Assembly (NCBI GenBank): GCA_947455485.1
Contig: CANGNV010000013.1
Location: 1-59,891, forward strand
Direction of reading: 5' to 3'
DNA: 59,891 bases
DNA from: Burkholderiaceae bacterium
GTDB taxonomy: Bacteria > Pseudomonadota > Gammaproteobacteria > Burkholderiales > Burkholderiaceae
How positions within the stretch are numbered: the stretch's first letter is position 1; each line of letters starts with the position of its first letter. Both the position numbers and the translations under genes were made by a program. Shown here piece by piece: positions 41,608 through 51,320 of the stretch. The notes under the pieces were generated by a model, which did not search any database, had not been told where the DNA came from, and was given only the letters and a program-made list of their open reading frames with translations.

Positions 41608-41635
41608 CTTGAATTCCCTCTTTTTGACCCCATTT
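41608..41635 (+). promoter_or_regulatory. RpoH (sigma-32) heat-shock promoter of dnaK
   Basis: CTTGAAT (41608-41614), a 13-base spacer and CCCCATTT (41628-41635) give a sigma-32 promoter with one departure from consensus, in the last base of the -35 box. It lies just after the grpE terminator. The dnaK ATG is at 41698, leaving a leader of about 55 bases. Confidence 0.9.
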
Positions 41636-41697
41636 ATTGAATATCGATTTATTCGCAGTTTTACGAAATTACACATAACTTAATTTTTGGAGCCATT

Positions 41698-43632
41698 ATG
41701 GGAAAGATTATCGGAATTGACTTAGGAACCACAAACTCGTGCGTTTCCGTTGTTGAAAACAATGCACCTAAAGTTGTCGAGAACGCAGAAGGCGGCCGTA
41801 CAACTCCATCCATCATTGCTTACGTTGAAGACGGCGAAGTATTGGTTGGCGCACCTGCAAAACGCCAATCAGTTACCAACCCTAAAAACACTATCTACGC
41901 AGTGAAGCGTTTGATGGGTCGCAAATTTACTGATGCTGAAGTGCAAAAAGATATTGGCTTGATGCCTTACAAAATTATTCAAGCTGACAACGGTGATGCT
42001 TGGGTTGAAGCACGTGATAAAAAAATGGCACCACAACAAGTGTCAGCCGAAATCTTGCGCAAGATGAAAAAGACAGCCGAAGACTATCTCGGCGAAGAAG
42101 TAACTGAGGCAGTGATTACTGTTCCTGCTTACTTCAATGACAGCCAACGTCAAGCAACTAAAGATGCTGGCCGTATTGCTGGTTTAGATGTCAAGCGCAT
42201 CATCAATGAGCCAACTGCAGCAGCGCTGGCATTTGGCCTCGACAAGCAAGACAAAGTAGATCGCAAGATTGCTGTGTATGACCTGGGTGGCGGTACATTC
42301 GACGTCTCCATCATTGAAATCGCTAACGTTGACGGTGAGAAGCAGTTCGAAGTGCTCTCTACTAACGGCGACACCTTCTTGGGTGGTGAAGACTTTGACC
42401 AACGCATCATTGATTGGATCATTGCTGAGTTCAAGAAAGAGCAAGGCGTAGATTTGAGCAAAGACGTATTGGCATTACAACGTTTAAAAGACGCTGCTGA
42501 AAAAGCCAAGATCGAGCTGTCATCTGCACAACAAACTGAAATCAATTTGCCATACGTGACTGCTGATGCAGGCGGTCCTAAGCATTTGAATTTGAAGTTA
42601 ACTCGCGCTAAGTTGGAGTCTTTGGTAGAAGAGTTGATCAGCCGTACAGCCGGCCCTTGCTTAACTGCAATTAAAGACGCTGGCGTAAATGCGGCTGACA
42701 TCGATGACGTGATTTTGGTTGGCGGTCAAACTCGTATGCCTGCAGTTCAGGACAAGGTTAAAGAGATTTTCGGCAAAGAGCCACGTAAAGACGTGAACCC
42801 AGACGAAGCGGTTGCTGTTGGTGCCGCGATTCAGGGCTCTGTATTGTCTGGCGATCGTAAAGACGTGTTGCTCTTGGACGTAACTCCATTGTCATTGGGT
42901 ATCGAAACCTTGGGCGGCGTAATGACCAAGATGATTCCGAAGAACACGACTATTCCTACCAAGCATTCACAGGTGTACTCCACAGCGGAAGACAACCAGC
43001 CTGCTGTAACGATTAAGTGTTTCCAGGGTGAGCGTGAGATGGCTGCTGCCAACAAATTACTCGGCGAGTTTAATTTGGAAGGTATTGCTCCAGCACAACG
43101 CGGTATGCCACAAATTGAAGTGACCTTTGATATTGATGCCAACGGTATTTTGCACGTAACTGCAAAAGACAAAACAACGGGCAAAGAGAACAAGATCACC
43201 ATTAAGGCAAACTCTGGTTTGACTGAAGAAGAAATTTTGCGCATGGTGAAAGATGCTGAAGCGAATGCCGATGAAGATAAGAAAGCATTGGAGCTAGTAA
43301 CAGCGCGTAATACTGCTGATGCATTAGCTCACTCAACCAAGAAAGCCTTGGAAGAGCATGGCTCCGCTTTAGAAGCTTCTGAGAAAGAAGTGATCGAAGC
43401 TGCCTTGAAAGAATTGGATGAGGCAATCAAGGGTAGTGATAAAGCTGCTATTGAAGCTAAGACTGAGGCTTTGGGTAAAGCTAGTCAGAAGTTAGGCGAA
43501 AAAGCCATGGCTGCTGAACAAGCTAAAGCTGGTGGTGCCGCTCCTGGCGCAGCTCCTGGTGGCGCGCAAGCTGCTGCTCCGGATGCTGACGTAGTGGATG
43601 CGGATTTCAAAGAAGTGGATGACAAGAAGTAA
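41698..43632 (+). CDS. dnaK: Molecular chaperone DnaK (Hsp70)
   Basis: A 644-residue ATP-driven chaperone. The actin-like ATPase domain starts [16 protein letters not shown] and has [15 protein letters not shown] and [13 protein letters not shown]. The linker and start of the peptide-binding domain read [18 protein letters not shown], and a helical lid ends in a Gly/Ala/Pro-rich tail and the acidic end [12 protein letters not shown], which is needed for cooperation with cochaperones. A good ribosome site (GGAG) precedes the ATG. It has its own RpoH promoter and is followed by dnaJ after a 99-base gap containing a hairpin. Identity is certain. Confidence 0.99.
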   Translation: MGKIIGIDLGTTNSCVSVVENNAPKVVENAEGGRTTPSIIAYVEDGEVLVGAPAKRQSVTNPKNTIYAVKRLMGRKFTDAEVQKDIGLMPYKIIQADNGDAWVEARDKKMAPQQVSAEILRKMKKTAEDYLGEEVTEAVITVPAYFNDSQRQATKDAGRIAGLDVKRIINEPTAAALAFGLDKQDKVDRKIAVYDLGGGTFDVSIIEIANVDGEKQFEVLSTNGDTFLGGEDFDQRIIDWIIAEFKKEQGVDLSKDVLALQRLKDAAEKAKIELSSAQQTEINLPYVTADAGGPKHLNLKLTRAKLESLVEELISRTAGPCLTAIKDAGVNAADIDDVILVGGQTRMPAVQDKVKEIFGKEPRKDVNPDEAVAVGAAIQGSVLSGDRKDVLLLDVTPLSLGIETLGGVMTKMIPKNTTIPTKHSQVYSTAEDNQPAVTIKCFQGEREMAAANKLLGEFNLEGIAPAQRGMPQIEVTFDIDANGILHVTAKDKTTGKENKITIKANSGLTEEEILRMVKDAEANADEDKKALELVTARNTADALAHSTKKALEEHGSALEASEKEVIEAALKELDEAIKGSDKAAIEAKTEALGKASQKLGEKAMAAEQAKAGGAAPGAAPGGAQAAAPDADVVDADFKEVDDKK

Positions 43633-43679
43633 TCCCTTATATTGAAAGCCATGTAACGTAGTTTAGAAGTACTTAAATA

Positions 43680-43704
43680 ACAAGTCGGCCTCGTGCCGAC
43701 TTGT
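43680..43704 (+). promoter_or_regulatory. Perfect 10-bp hairpin between dnaK and dnaJ
   Basis: ACAAGTCGGC (43680-43689) and GCCGACTTGT (43695-43704) pair completely around a CTCGT loop. No T-run follows (the next bases are GTCATTCAGG), so it is not a standard terminator. A stable stem here could mark an RNA cleavage site, protect the dnaK 3' end, or attenuate transcription into dnaJ, giving more DnaK than DnaJ. The role is inferred. Confidence 0.75.
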
Positions 43705-43731
43705 GTCATTCAGGTTGTTGAGAGGAATTTT

Positions 43732-44862
43732 GTGCCTAAAAGTAAACGCGATTATTACGAAGTGCTTGGTGTTGCGAAAGGTGCCAGCGATGAGGAGCTA
43801 AAAAAGGCTTATCGGAAAATGGCGATGAAACATCACCCCGATCGCAATCCCGATAGCAAAACAGCGGAAGCGCAATTCAAGGAAGTTAAAGAGGCGTACG
43901 AAACCCTCACTGATCCAAACAAGCGCGCTGCTTATGATCAGTACGGTCATGCAGGCGTGGACCAATCCAGCGGCTTCGGCGGTGGTGGGTTTGGTGGCGG
44001 TGGCTTTGCAGATGCCTTCGGCGATATCTTCGGCGATATCTTTGGCCAAGGTGGTGGACGTCAGTCAGGGCCACAGGTTTATAAGGGCGCTGATTTACGT
44101 TACAACATGGAAATCACTCTTGAGCAAGCTGCCGAGGGTTACACCACTCAAATTCGGGTGCCAAGCTGGAGTGACTGCAAGCCATGTCACGGTACTGGCG
44201 CAGAGCCTGGTAGCAAAGCTGAAAGATGTACTACTTGCGATGGTCATGGCCAAGTTCGTGTCCAGCAGGGCTTCTTCTCAATGCAACAAACTTGCCCCAA
44301 GTGCCGCGGTACTGGTGAGTACATTCCTAAGCCATGCAAAACTTGCCATGGTAGCGGTAAACATAAAGAACAAAAAACACTCGAAATCAAAATTCCTGCG
44401 GGTATTGATGATGGCATGCGCGTGCGCTCAGTTGGTAACGGCGAGCCAGGCGTAAATGGCGGACCATCTGGCGATCTTTACGTAGAAGTCAGAGTTAAGG
44501 CCCATAAAGTATTTGAGCGCGATGGCAGTGACCTGCATGTACAAATGCCGATCTCTTTTGCAACCGCGACGATTGGTGGCGACATTGAGGTGCCAACGCT
44601 TTCAGGGCGCGTCGAGTTTCCGATTCCTGAGGGAACGCAGACTGGCAAAACATTCCGTTTGCGTAACAAGGGCATCAAAGGTTTGCGATCCACAATGGTC
44701 GGCGATCTCTTTGTACATATTGCCGTTGAGACTCCAGTAAAGCTAACTGATGAGCAGAAAAAATTACTGCAAAAGTTTGATGACAGCTTGAAGTCTGGTG
44801 GTGACAAACACAACCCACATCAAAAGGGTTGGTTTGATGGTGTGAAGAGTTTCTTTAGTTAA
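43732..44862 (+). CDS. dnaJ: Chaperone protein DnaJ (Hsp40)
   Basis: A 376-residue type I J protein that delivers clients to DnaK and triggers its ATPase. The J domain has the essential HPD (35-37), followed by a Gly/Phe region (about 77-105), then four zinc repeats of Cys-x-x-Cys-x-Gly-x-Gly type ([32 protein letters not shown]) and the C-terminal client-binding domains. I use the GTG at 43732, with AGAGGA at a good distance, since the family begins [10 protein letters not shown]; the open frame further upstream runs through the hairpin and has no family match. It ends 14 bases before the convergent panB. Confidence 0.97.
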   Translation: MPKSKRDYYEVLGVAKGASDEELKKAYRKMAMKHHPDRNPDSKTAEAQFKEVKEAYETLTDPNKRAAYDQYGHAGVDQSSGFGGGGFGGGGFADAFGDIFGDIFGQGGGRQSGPQVYKGADLRYNMEITLEQAAEGYTTQIRVPSWSDCKPCHGTGAEPGSKAERCTTCDGHGQVRVQQGFFSMQQTCPKCRGTGEYIPKPCKTCHGSGKHKEQKTLEIKIPAGIDDGMRVRSVGNGEPGVNGGPSGDLYVEVRVKAHKVFERDGSDLHVQMPISFATATIGGDIEVPTLSGRVEFPIPEGTQTGKTFRLRNKGIKGLRSTMVGDLFVHIAVETPVKLTDEQKKLLQKFDDSLKSGGDKHNPHQKGWFDGVKSFFS

Positions 44863-44876
44863 CTAGTAGCTAAAGC

Positions 44877-45692
44877 TTATCCAGCAAAGCCGTGTTCGGG
44901 GCCGGGAAATTTTCCGGATTTCACTTCTCGAACATAGGCTTTGACTGCTGCCTCAATAGAGGCATGACCATCTAAAAAGTTTTTAACAAACTTTGGTGGC
45001 TTTCCAGGGCTGATGCCCAGCATATCTTGCAGAACTAATACTTGACCAGAGCAATCTCCCCCTGCGCCAATTCCAATTGTCGGAATGGAAAGCGACTCGG
45101 TAATCAGCTTACCCAATGAAGATGGAATTGCTTCGAGCACAATCATTTGCGCACCAGCTTGCTCGCAAGCAATCGCTTGTTCGAGCATCAAGCTTGCAGC
45201 ATCTTTAGATTTACCTTGAACCTTATAGCCACCCAGAATGTGAACGGACTGTGGCAATAAACCCAAGTGCGCACAAACAGGAACACTACGTTCTACTAAA
45301 TACTGAATGATGTCGATTTGCCAATCACCACCTTCAAGCTTGACCATATCGGCGCCAGCACGCATAAGTTCTGCTGCTGAATCTAGCGCTTGAACAGGAT
45401 CGCCGTAGCTTGCAAAAGGAAGGTCGGCAATGATAAAGGCGTGAGAGTTGGCACGAGCCACACATTCGGTGTGATACGCCACTTGCTCTACGGTTACGGG
45501 TGTTGTGCTGGAGTGGCCTTGGATCACATTGCCCAGGGAGTCCCCAATCAGAATGGTTTCCACTCCACAGCGATTTAACAAGGCTGACATTGTTGAATCG
45601 TATGCTGTCAGCATAGTAATTTTTTCACCCTCAGTACGCATGGCGAGGAGTTTAGAAATCGTAATTGGCTTTTCGCCTTGTAAGTAACCCAT
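44877..45692 (-). CDS. panB: 3-methyl-2-oxobutanoate hydroxymethyltransferase
   Basis: A 271-residue enzyme adding a hydroxymethyl group from methylene-tetrahydrofolate to 2-oxoisovalerate, the first step of pantothenate and coenzyme A synthesis. Family features include [69 protein letters not shown] and [20 protein letters not shown]. It lies 17 bases after folK on the same strand, so the pterin and pantothenate genes are co-transcribed; panC is not in the window. Convergent with dnaJ. Confidence 0.97.
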   Translation of the reverse strand: MGYLQGEKPITISKLLAMRTEGEKITMLTAYDSTMSALLNRCGVETILIGDSLGNVIQGHSSTTPVTVEQVAYHTECVARANSHAFIIADLPFASYGDPVQALDSAAELMRAGADMVKLEGGDWQIDIIQYLVERSVPVCAHLGLLPQSVHILGGYKVQGKSKDAASLMLEQAIACEQAGAQMIVLEAIPSSLGKLITESLSIPTIGIGAGGDCSGQVLVLQDMLGISPGKPPKFVKNFLDGHASIEAAVKAYVREVKSGKFPGPEHGFAG

Positions 45693-45709
45693 GGCGTGAG
45701 TTTAATGAA

Positions 45710-46237
45710 TTAATGCGCTGATTGGCTATAAACGTCTTTTTCACCGCAATTACAGTTGCGGCAAGGGAGTTTTTCGATGCGCTGATCCGCTACATTGGGT
45801 AAATAGGCCTTGAGTTCGCCCCAGTTGGGCAAAAAGAAATCCGGGGCAATTTCCAGTAAAGGTAGAAGGACAAAAGAGCGCTCAATGATTCTGGGGTGAG
45901 GAATAGTGAGTTCGGTATCTGTTTGGGATACGCCCTCAAAGGCCAGAATATCCAGATCAATCGTGCGGGGTGCATTGGCGTAAGGGCGCTCACGACCAAA
46001 TTCTTGTTCAACTGCTTGGCAGACGTGTAATAAGCCATAAGGGCTTAATTGCGTTTCAATTTCAATGACTGCATTAATGTAGTCGCCACCAGTAGCTTGG
46101 AAAGGCGCACTTTGATAGAAACAGCTTTTGGCCAGGATTTGGAGTTCACAGCGCTGCGCAAGGCACACAATCGCGTCAGTAATGAGCTGACGCGTGTCAC
46201 CGATATTTCCACCAAATCCAATAAAAGCTCGAGCCAT
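45710..46237 (-). CDS. folK: 2-amino-4-hydroxy-6-hydroxymethyldihydropteridine pyrophosphokinase
   Basis: A 175-residue HPPK enzyme that transfers pyrophosphate to hydroxymethyl-dihydropterin in folate synthesis. Typical features are AFIGFGGNIGDTRQ at the start, AVIEIETQLSPYGLLHVCQAVEQEFGR, and the signature RPYANAPRTIDLDILAF followed by IPHPRIIERSFVLLPLLEIAPD. Two ATGs lie two codons apart (46243 and 46237); I prefer 46237 because the GGA ribosome site is one base from the first but well spaced from the second. The tail after about 155 is Cys/Asn-rich (CRNCNCGEKD) and unusual for HPPK. Sits between pcnB and panB. Confidence 0.94.
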   Translation of the reverse strand: MARAFIGFGGNIGDTRQLITDAIVCLAQRCELQILAKSCFYQSAPFQATGGDYINAVIEIETQLSPYGLLHVCQAVEQEFGRERPYANAPRTIDLDILAFEGVSQTDTELTIPHPRIIERSFVLLPLLEIAPDFFLPNWGELKAYLPNVADQRIEKLPCRNCNCGEKDVYSQSAH

Positions 46238-46306
46238 GCTCATTCCAAACGAGAGAAAACCACACGAAACTACAGAACTACTTTACTGAATTTTTCTCAA
46301 GTCTGC

Positions 46307-47707
46307 TTAGTCTGCTGCACCTTCAGTGGGCGTGGCTACTTTGGCTTTTCTACGACGACGTCGTTTTGTGGGTGAGGCGCTATTACCAGCCTCATTTTTG
46401 ACGCTAGACATCAAGGCTTCCTGGCCTGCTGGATCAGTAGCGATGAAGTCAGTCCACCATTGACCTAGGGATGGGCTTTTCTCGCCGGTGGCGCAGCGCA
46501 ACAACATAAAGTCGTAGCCTGCTCTAAAGCGCGGGGATTCAATCAGGCGATAAGGGTAGCGTCCAACACGCTTTTCAAAGCGGGGCTGCATAGACCAGAT
46601 TTCTCGCATGTCGCTTTCGAAACGACGTTGAATCACCATGCCACTACTTTGGCTTGCAATGGTTTCATCCATTGCATCATGCAGGGCTGGAATATTGGAA
46701 ACCCCTTTGGCAATATTCTTTTTCCAATTACTCAGCAGGTCTGGCCACAGTAGAGTGGCAAACAAAAATCCTGCGGAAACACTTTTGCCAGATTGAATAC
46801 GTTGGTCGGTATTCGCGAGAGCAATGCGAACAAAATCATTTGCTTCTTTTGAATCTGCGCTTTTATCTAGGATGTGATCAAGTAAGGGCAGTAGGCCGTG
46901 ATGCAGTCCTGCATCTTTCAAGCCTTGAATCGCAGCCCATGAGTAACCCGACATGAGTAGCTTAAGGATTTCATCAAAGAGGCGGGCAGATGGAACATCA
47001 TGAATCAACTTGCCTAATTTAGCGATGGGCGCGCGTGTTGCTGCATCTAAGGTAAAGCCGGTCTTTGCTGCAAAACGAACGGCCCGCAACATGCGAATCG
47101 GATCTTCACGATAGCGTTTAGCAGGATCACCAATCATGCGCAGCGTTTTCTTCTGCATGTCAGCCATACCGCCGTGATAGTCGAGCACGGTCTCTGTAGC
47201 TGGATCGTAGTACATCGCATTTATGCTGAAATCCCTCCGAGCAGCATCTTCATGTTGGCTGCCCCAGACGTTATCTCGTAGGATGCGGCCATTTTCGGCT
47301 ACGTGCTCGCCAGCGTTTTCCAGTAAGGCTCTGAAGGTTGAGACCTCAATGATTTCAGGTTGTCCTTTACCAAAGAAAGTCACGTGCACAATCTGAAAGC
47401 GACGACCAATCAGGCGTGCTTTACGGAACAACCTTTGTACTTGCTCGGGCGTGGCATTGGTTGCCACATCGAAATCCTTGGGGCCGATACCTAAAGCTAA
47501 ATCTCGTACTGCACCGCCGACAATAAAAGCATCATAGCCAGCTTGCTGCAATGTTTGGGTCACCTTCACTGCATTTTTGGATAGCAAATGCGGGTCAATG
47601 CGATGAGATTTTTTGGGGATTCGTTTCGGTGCACCCGAGTTATGGGCTGCAGTATGTCGGACCATTGGGTCGCGACGCAAAATACGTTTAATAAATTTGG
47701 TAATCAT
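46307..47707 (-). CDS. pcnB: Poly(A) polymerase I
   Basis: A 466-residue RNA polyadenylation enzyme that adds A tails and so speeds RNA decay. The class II nucleotidyltransferase head shows FIVGGAVRDLALGIGPKDFDVAT (about 60-82, with the catalytic Asp pair), RFQIVHVTF, and RRDFSINAMYYDP, and the neck contains DPIRMLRAVRFAAKTGF. The C terminus is strongly basic (KRRRRRKAK), a feature of PcnB rather than of CCA-adding enzymes. Its ATG overlaps the stop of the HAD gene (ATGA). It is followed by folK after about 70 bases, a common pairing. Confidence 0.95.
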   Translation of the reverse strand: MITKFIKRILRRDPMVRHTAAHNSGAPKRIPKKSHRIDPHLLSKNAVKVTQTLQQAGYDAFIVGGAVRDLALGIGPKDFDVATNATPEQVQRLFRKARLIGRRFQIVHVTFFGKGQPEIIEVSTFRALLENAGEHVAENGRILRDNVWGSQHEDAARRDFSINAMYYDPATETVLDYHGGMADMQKKTLRMIGDPAKRYREDPIRMLRAVRFAAKTGFTLDAATRAPIAKLGKLIHDVPSARLFDEILKLLMSGYSWAAIQGLKDAGLHHGLLPLLDHILDKSADSKEANDFVRIALANTDQRIQSGKSVSAGFLFATLLWPDLLSNWKKNIAKGVSNIPALHDAMDETIASQSSGMVIQRRFESDMREIWSMQPRFEKRVGRYPYRLIESPRFRAGYDFMLLRCATGEKSPSLGQWWTDFIATDPAGQEALMSSVKNEAGNSASPTKRRRRRKAKVATPTEGAAD

Positions 47708-48384
47708 GCAAACAGTTCAAGTATGGGCCAGTGACGTTTTAAGGCTTCATCACGTAGGCGAGCATCTGGATTGGTAGCAACCGGGTTGCTGACTTTTTCC
47801 AGGAGAGGTAAATCATTCATAGAGTCTGAATAAAAATAACTTTGTGGCAATTGGTCTAATGCGAGATTTTGTGTGGCAAGCCAATCATGCACCCGTTGAA
47901 TCTTGCCTTCCCGAAAACTCGGGATGCCTTTAACTTCGCCAGTGAAATCGGCGAGCGGGTTGTCTCCTGCGGTGGCAGGTTCAGTTGCTACGAGATGTTC
48001 GATGCCAAAACTTTCTACGATTGGGCGAGTAACAAAGCTGTTGGTTGCAGTCACTACACAACAAAGATCACCGGCATCTTGGTGGCGCTTTACTAAATCA
48101 AGCGCTTGTTGACGTAGCTGGCCAGTAATTACTTCTTGCATAAACGCGTCATGCCATTCTTTGAGCTGCGCGCGAGAATGCTCTGAGAGCGGCTTTAAAG
48201 CAAAGCGTAAGAACTCCTGAATATTGAGCTTACCGTCTTTGTAATCTTGATAGAAACGTTCATTTTGCTGTGCATAGTATTTGCTATCTACAACGCCAAT
48301 GCGTGCCAAGAACTGACCCCATTCGTAATCGCTATCGCAGGGTAGTAGTGTGTGGTCTAGGTCGAAAAGGGCTAATTGGGTCAC
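47704..48384 (-). CDS. HAD-IB family phosphatase (phosphoserine phosphatase-like)
   Basis: A 226-residue haloacid-dehalogenase hydrolase. Motif I is LALFDLDHTLLPCDSD (nucleophile and acid Asp about residues 8 and 10), motif II is CVVTATNSFVTRPI, and motifs III/IV are in SYFYSDSMNDLPLLEKV. Together with the helical cap this is subfamily IB, which includes phosphoserine phosphatases; the real substrate is unknown. The open frame reaches 48450, but the GTG at 48384 places the start just before motif I, as in relatives. The gene lies 19 bases after hda and overlaps pcnB by four bases. Confidence 0.9.
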   Translation of the reverse strand: MTQLALFDLDHTLLPCDSDYEWGQFLARIGVVDSKYYAQQNERFYQDYKDGKLNIQEFLRFALKPLSEHSRAQLKEWHDAFMQEVITGQLRQQALDLVKRHQDAGDLCCVVTATNSFVTRPIVESFGIEHLVATEPATAGDNPLADFTGEVKGIPSFREGKIQRVHDWLATQNLALDQLPQSYFYSDSMNDLPLLEKVSNPVATNPDARLRDEALKRHWPILELFA

Positions 48385-48403
48385 GAATTGAATATGAATT
48401 AAT

Positions 48404-49162
48404 TTATTTTGGCTGCAACAGCTCTCGTACGAGAGGCAAGGTGACAGCACGTTTTGTTTCTAGTGAATAAGCATCCAAAGCATCAATCAAGGCCATGAGG
48501 TTCGGCATATCGCGGTAAAAGCGATTTAACAGCCAAGGCAATACATCTGGCGATAAAACCAAGCCGCGCGCTTGCGCCGCTTGTTGTAAGGCTTCTATTT
48601 TCTCATCATCACCCAAAAGATGAGTTTGAAAGATCAAACCCCATCCTAGGCGGGTGCGAAGGTCCTCTCTGAGCCTTAAAGCGCCTGGGGCTGCATTGCC
48701 TGACATAAAAATATGTACAGCTTTGCTGCCCTGAATCGCGTTCAGAATGCGAAATAAAGACGCCACCAAGCGCTCATCAAGTCGATCCACATCATCCACA
48801 GTGATTACAGAGGGTTTATCGCTTGCGCAGAGGGCGGAGAGCTTATCTTCCAAGCGCACCCAGGAAACCGGCTCACTAGGGGTGAGTGGGAAATGCTCCA
48901 AGCTCAATTCCTGGGCAGCGTCACCAATAGCGCTAAGCAAATGGGTGCGACCAGAGCCCTCTGGCCCCCACCAATAGATCCAGCGTTGATTTAGGGGATT
49001 CTCGCTAGCCTCTCTTGGGGCATTCATTTCCCAAGACTTAGTTAAAGCCAGCAAGGTGGAGTGCAGCGCCACATTCTCGCCGGCTAAAAAATTACTTAAG
49101 CTGGGTTTAGGGGTATGACCAATATCGAGCGCAAATTGTTTTGGTAGTGAGGGGCTATTCAT
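48404..49162 (-). CDS. hda: DnaA regulatory inactivator Hda
   Basis: A 252-residue AAA+ protein related to DnaA that, bound to the sliding clamp, triggers hydrolysis of DnaA-ATP and so limits replication initiation. The N terminus has a clamp-binding-like segment, KQFALDIG, then FLAGENVAL. The nucleotide loop is GPEGSGRTHLL, with Arg where DnaA has Lys, as in known Hda proteins. ITVDDVDRLDE is the Walker B, and DLRTRLGWGLIF the Box VII/arginine-finger region. It is followed by the HAD gene at 19 bases and preceded by the permease at 12 bases. Length matches Hda (about 230-250). Confidence 0.94.
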   Translation of the reverse strand: MNSPSLPKQFALDIGHTPKPSLSNFLAGENVALHSTLLALTKSWEMNAPREASENPLNQRWIYWWGPEGSGRTHLLSAIGDAAQELSLEHFPLTPSEPVSWVRLEDKLSALCASDKPSVITVDDVDRLDERLVASLFRILNAIQGSKAVHIFMSGNAAPGALRLREDLRTRLGWGLIFQTHLLGDDEKIEALQQAAQARGLVLSPDVLPWLLNRFYRDMPNLMALIDALDAYSLETKRAVTLPLVRELLQPK

Positions 49163-49174
49163 TGCTACAAAAAT

Positions 49175-50164
49175 TTACTTTTGATACCAGGGGCTTTGGG
49201 TATACCGTGACCAGCCATATTGCAGAAGTACTAAACTCACTGCGCTGATTGGCAATGCCAGCAGCACGCCAAAGAAGCCAAATAATTTTCCAAAGAACAG
49301 CAAGGCAAAGAGAACAGCGACGGGATGCAAGCCAATCCGCTCGCCCACAAGGCGCGGCGTGAGGAAGAAGCCTTCAATGAATTGGCCCAGTCCATATAGC
49401 ACCAAGACACCAATAATTGCGCCGCCAGGACCAAACTGCAAAAGGGCTGCCAGAACTGCTAGTGTGAAGCCTATGGTGATGCCGATATAAGGAATCACAA
49501 TCATGATGGCAGTAAAGACTCCTAAGGCTACAGCTCCTTTAACTCCAATGATGCTCAATCCAACACTGTAGAAAACGGACATGATCGATATGACGATGAG
49601 CATGCCCCTGAGGTATTGGGAGAGCAAACCATCAGCATGCATTGCGAGGTGATGAACAGTTTCTTGCGCACGAGCTGGAACGATCGATTTGACTAGTTTG
49701 AAAAAATGGTCCCAGTCGATCAATAGATAAAACATTACAAATAGCGTCAGCACTGCATTAACGAATCCTGTAACAACTGAGCTACCTGACATGAATACTG
49801 TTTCCAGTGTGGAAGTCATTAGCGCGTCGGAGTTGTCATTGAGGTGTGTAGTAATTTTTTGGGTGGCGGTCGACTTGAAGGTGCCCCAATCCACATTAAT
49901 ATGAAAATCATTCAATTTGGGCTCAAGCCAGGCTTGGGTGTTTTGAATCCAAATTGGAAACTGAGCCTTTATGAGGGGAATTTCAGTTTTGAGGAGGTTA
50001 ATAAACAGGCTCAAGATCAAAAAACACACCCCTAGGCCAATAACCATGGCAATCCCAGCGGCGGCTGCGCGGGGTAGGCGATGCCTCTCAAGCCATAGGC
50101 AAACTGGGCGTAGGGCGTAAGCCAGAATAAATGCAGTCAGAAAAGGGATAAAAATTTCAGCCAT
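49175..50164 (-). CDS. AI-2E family transporter (PerM-like permease)
   Basis: A 329-residue polytopic inner-membrane protein of the AI-2E/UPF0118 family, with about eight hydrophobic helices and the conserved IPYIGITIGFTLAVLAALLQFG and LVGERIGLHPVAVLFALLFFG segments in the C half. Members include TqsA (autoinducer-2 export) and Na+/H+ antiporters; the substrate here is unknown. The ATG at 50164 has AGAGGA upstream and an in-frame stop lies close above, so the protein cannot start much earlier. It diverges from purM and leads the hda-HAD-pcnB-folK-panB run. Confidence 0.88.
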   Translation of the reverse strand: MAEIFIPFLTAFILAYALRPVCLWLERHRLPRAAAAGIAMVIGLGVCFLILSLFINLLKTEIPLIKAQFPIWIQNTQAWLEPKLNDFHINVDWGTFKSTATQKITTHLNDNSDALMTSTLETVFMSGSSVVTGFVNAVLTLFVMFYLLIDWDHFFKLVKSIVPARAQETVHHLAMHADGLLSQYLRGMLIVISIMSVFYSVGLSIIGVKGAVALGVFTAIMIVIPYIGITIGFTLAVLAALLQFGPGGAIIGVLVLYGLGQFIEGFFLTPRLVGERIGLHPVAVLFALLFFGKLFGFFGVLLALPISAVSLVLLQYGWSRYTQSPWYQK

Positions 50165-50237
50165 CGCGCTCGAATCCTCTAGAATTCAGTGATTCTACCG
50201 ACCAAGTAGTGTTTTTTACTAATCTTCTATCTCTGCC

Positions 50238-51290
50238 ATGAACTCATCTACCAATTCTTCCTCAAAAGGCCTTTCCTACCGTGACGCTGGTGTCGATATT
50301 GACGCTGGGGATGATTTGGTGGATCGCATCAAGCCTTTGGCCAAGAAAACCATGCGTGAGGGCGTGTTAGCTGGGATTGGTGGCTTTGGCGCCCTGTTTG
50401 AGGTGCCAAAACGCTATAAAGAGCCAGTACTGGTATCTGGGACTGACGGCGTTGGTACAAAACTCAGATTAGCCTTTGAATGGAATCGTCACGATACGAT
50501 CGGCCAGGATTTGGTGGCGATGAGTGTGAACGATATTTTGGTTCAGGGTGCTGAACCCCTCTTTTTCTTGGATTACTTTGCCTGCGGCAAACTCACTGTA
50601 GATACTGCCGCTACGGTAGTTGGCGGAATTGCTAAGGGTTGTGAGTTGTCTGGTTGTGCATTGATTGGTGGCGAAACAGCTGAGATGCCTGGTATGTACC
50701 CTCCAGGTGAATATGACTTAGCGGGCTTTGCTGTTGGTGCGGTTGAGAAATCCAAAATCATTACTGGCGCAACGATTGCTCCTGGCGATGCCGTTTTGGC
50801 AATTGCCTCGAGTGGCGCGCATTCGAATGGTTATTCATTAGTTCGCAAAATTATTGAGCGTGCGGGCGCTAAGCCAACCGATGATTTAGGTGGTCGCTCC
50901 TTGGGTGATGTGGTGATGGCTCCTACGCAAATTTATGTGAAACAGTTGCTCAAGTTGATCGGAGAGATCAATGTGAAGGGCATGGCGCACATCACTGGTG
51001 GCGGCTTAGTGGACAACGTGCCACGCGTACTCCCAGAAAATACGCAAGCTGTATTGCATCGCGATAGCTGGCAAATGCCAGAGCTCTTCCGTTGGTTGCA
51101 AATGAAGGGTGGCGTAGCAGATGCAGAAATGGTGCGCGTATTTAACTGCGGTATTGGCATGGTGGTGATTGTGTCTGCTGATCAAGCGGATGTTGCAATC
51201 CAATCACTCAAGGCAGAAGGTTTGCATGCTTGGACTGTAGGCGAGGTTGTAGAGCGCCCTACTGGTGCACCACAAACAATCGTTATTTAA
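50238..51290 (+). CDS. purM: Phosphoribosylformylglycinamidine cyclo-ligase (AIR synthetase)
   Basis: A 350-residue ATP-dependent enzyme closing the imidazole ring in purine synthesis. Motifs: [21 protein letters not shown] at the N terminus, [68 protein letters not shown] and [17 protein letters not shown]. The ATG at 50238 gives the expected length (E. coli 345). It diverges from the permease (73 bases) and converges with miaA. The order purM / perM-hda is common in proteobacteria. Confidence 0.97.
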   Translation: MNSSTNSSSKGLSYRDAGVDIDAGDDLVDRIKPLAKKTMREGVLAGIGGFGALFEVPKRYKEPVLVSGTDGVGTKLRLAFEWNRHDTIGQDLVAMSVNDILVQGAEPLFFLDYFACGKLTVDTAATVVGGIAKGCELSGCALIGGETAEMPGMYPPGEYDLAGFAVGAVEKSKIITGATIAPGDAVLAIASSGAHSNGYSLVRKIIERAGAKPTDDLGGRSLGDVVMAPTQIYVKQLLKLIGEINVKGMAHITGGGLVDNVPRVLPENTQAVLHRDSWQMPELFRWLQMKGGVADAEMVRVFNCGIGMVVIVSADQADVAIQSLKAEGLHAWTVGEVVERPTGAPQTIVI

Positions 51291-51296
51291 TACTCG

Positions 51297-51320
51297 GTAA
51301 AAGCCTATTTATTTAGGCTT
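51297..51320 (-). terminator. Possible terminator at the miaA 3' end
   Basis: AAGCCTA (51301-51307) and TAGGCTT (51314-51320) form a 7-bp stem with a 6-base loop; on the minus strand a short TTTT follows. The stem includes the miaA stop codon. The T-run is short, so the call is tentative. Confidence 0.5.

Noticed and set aside
42150..42701. 183-codon frame antisense to dnaK
   Set aside because: A typical antisense shadow of a highly expressed, codon-biased gene; no ribosome site and no recognisable domain.
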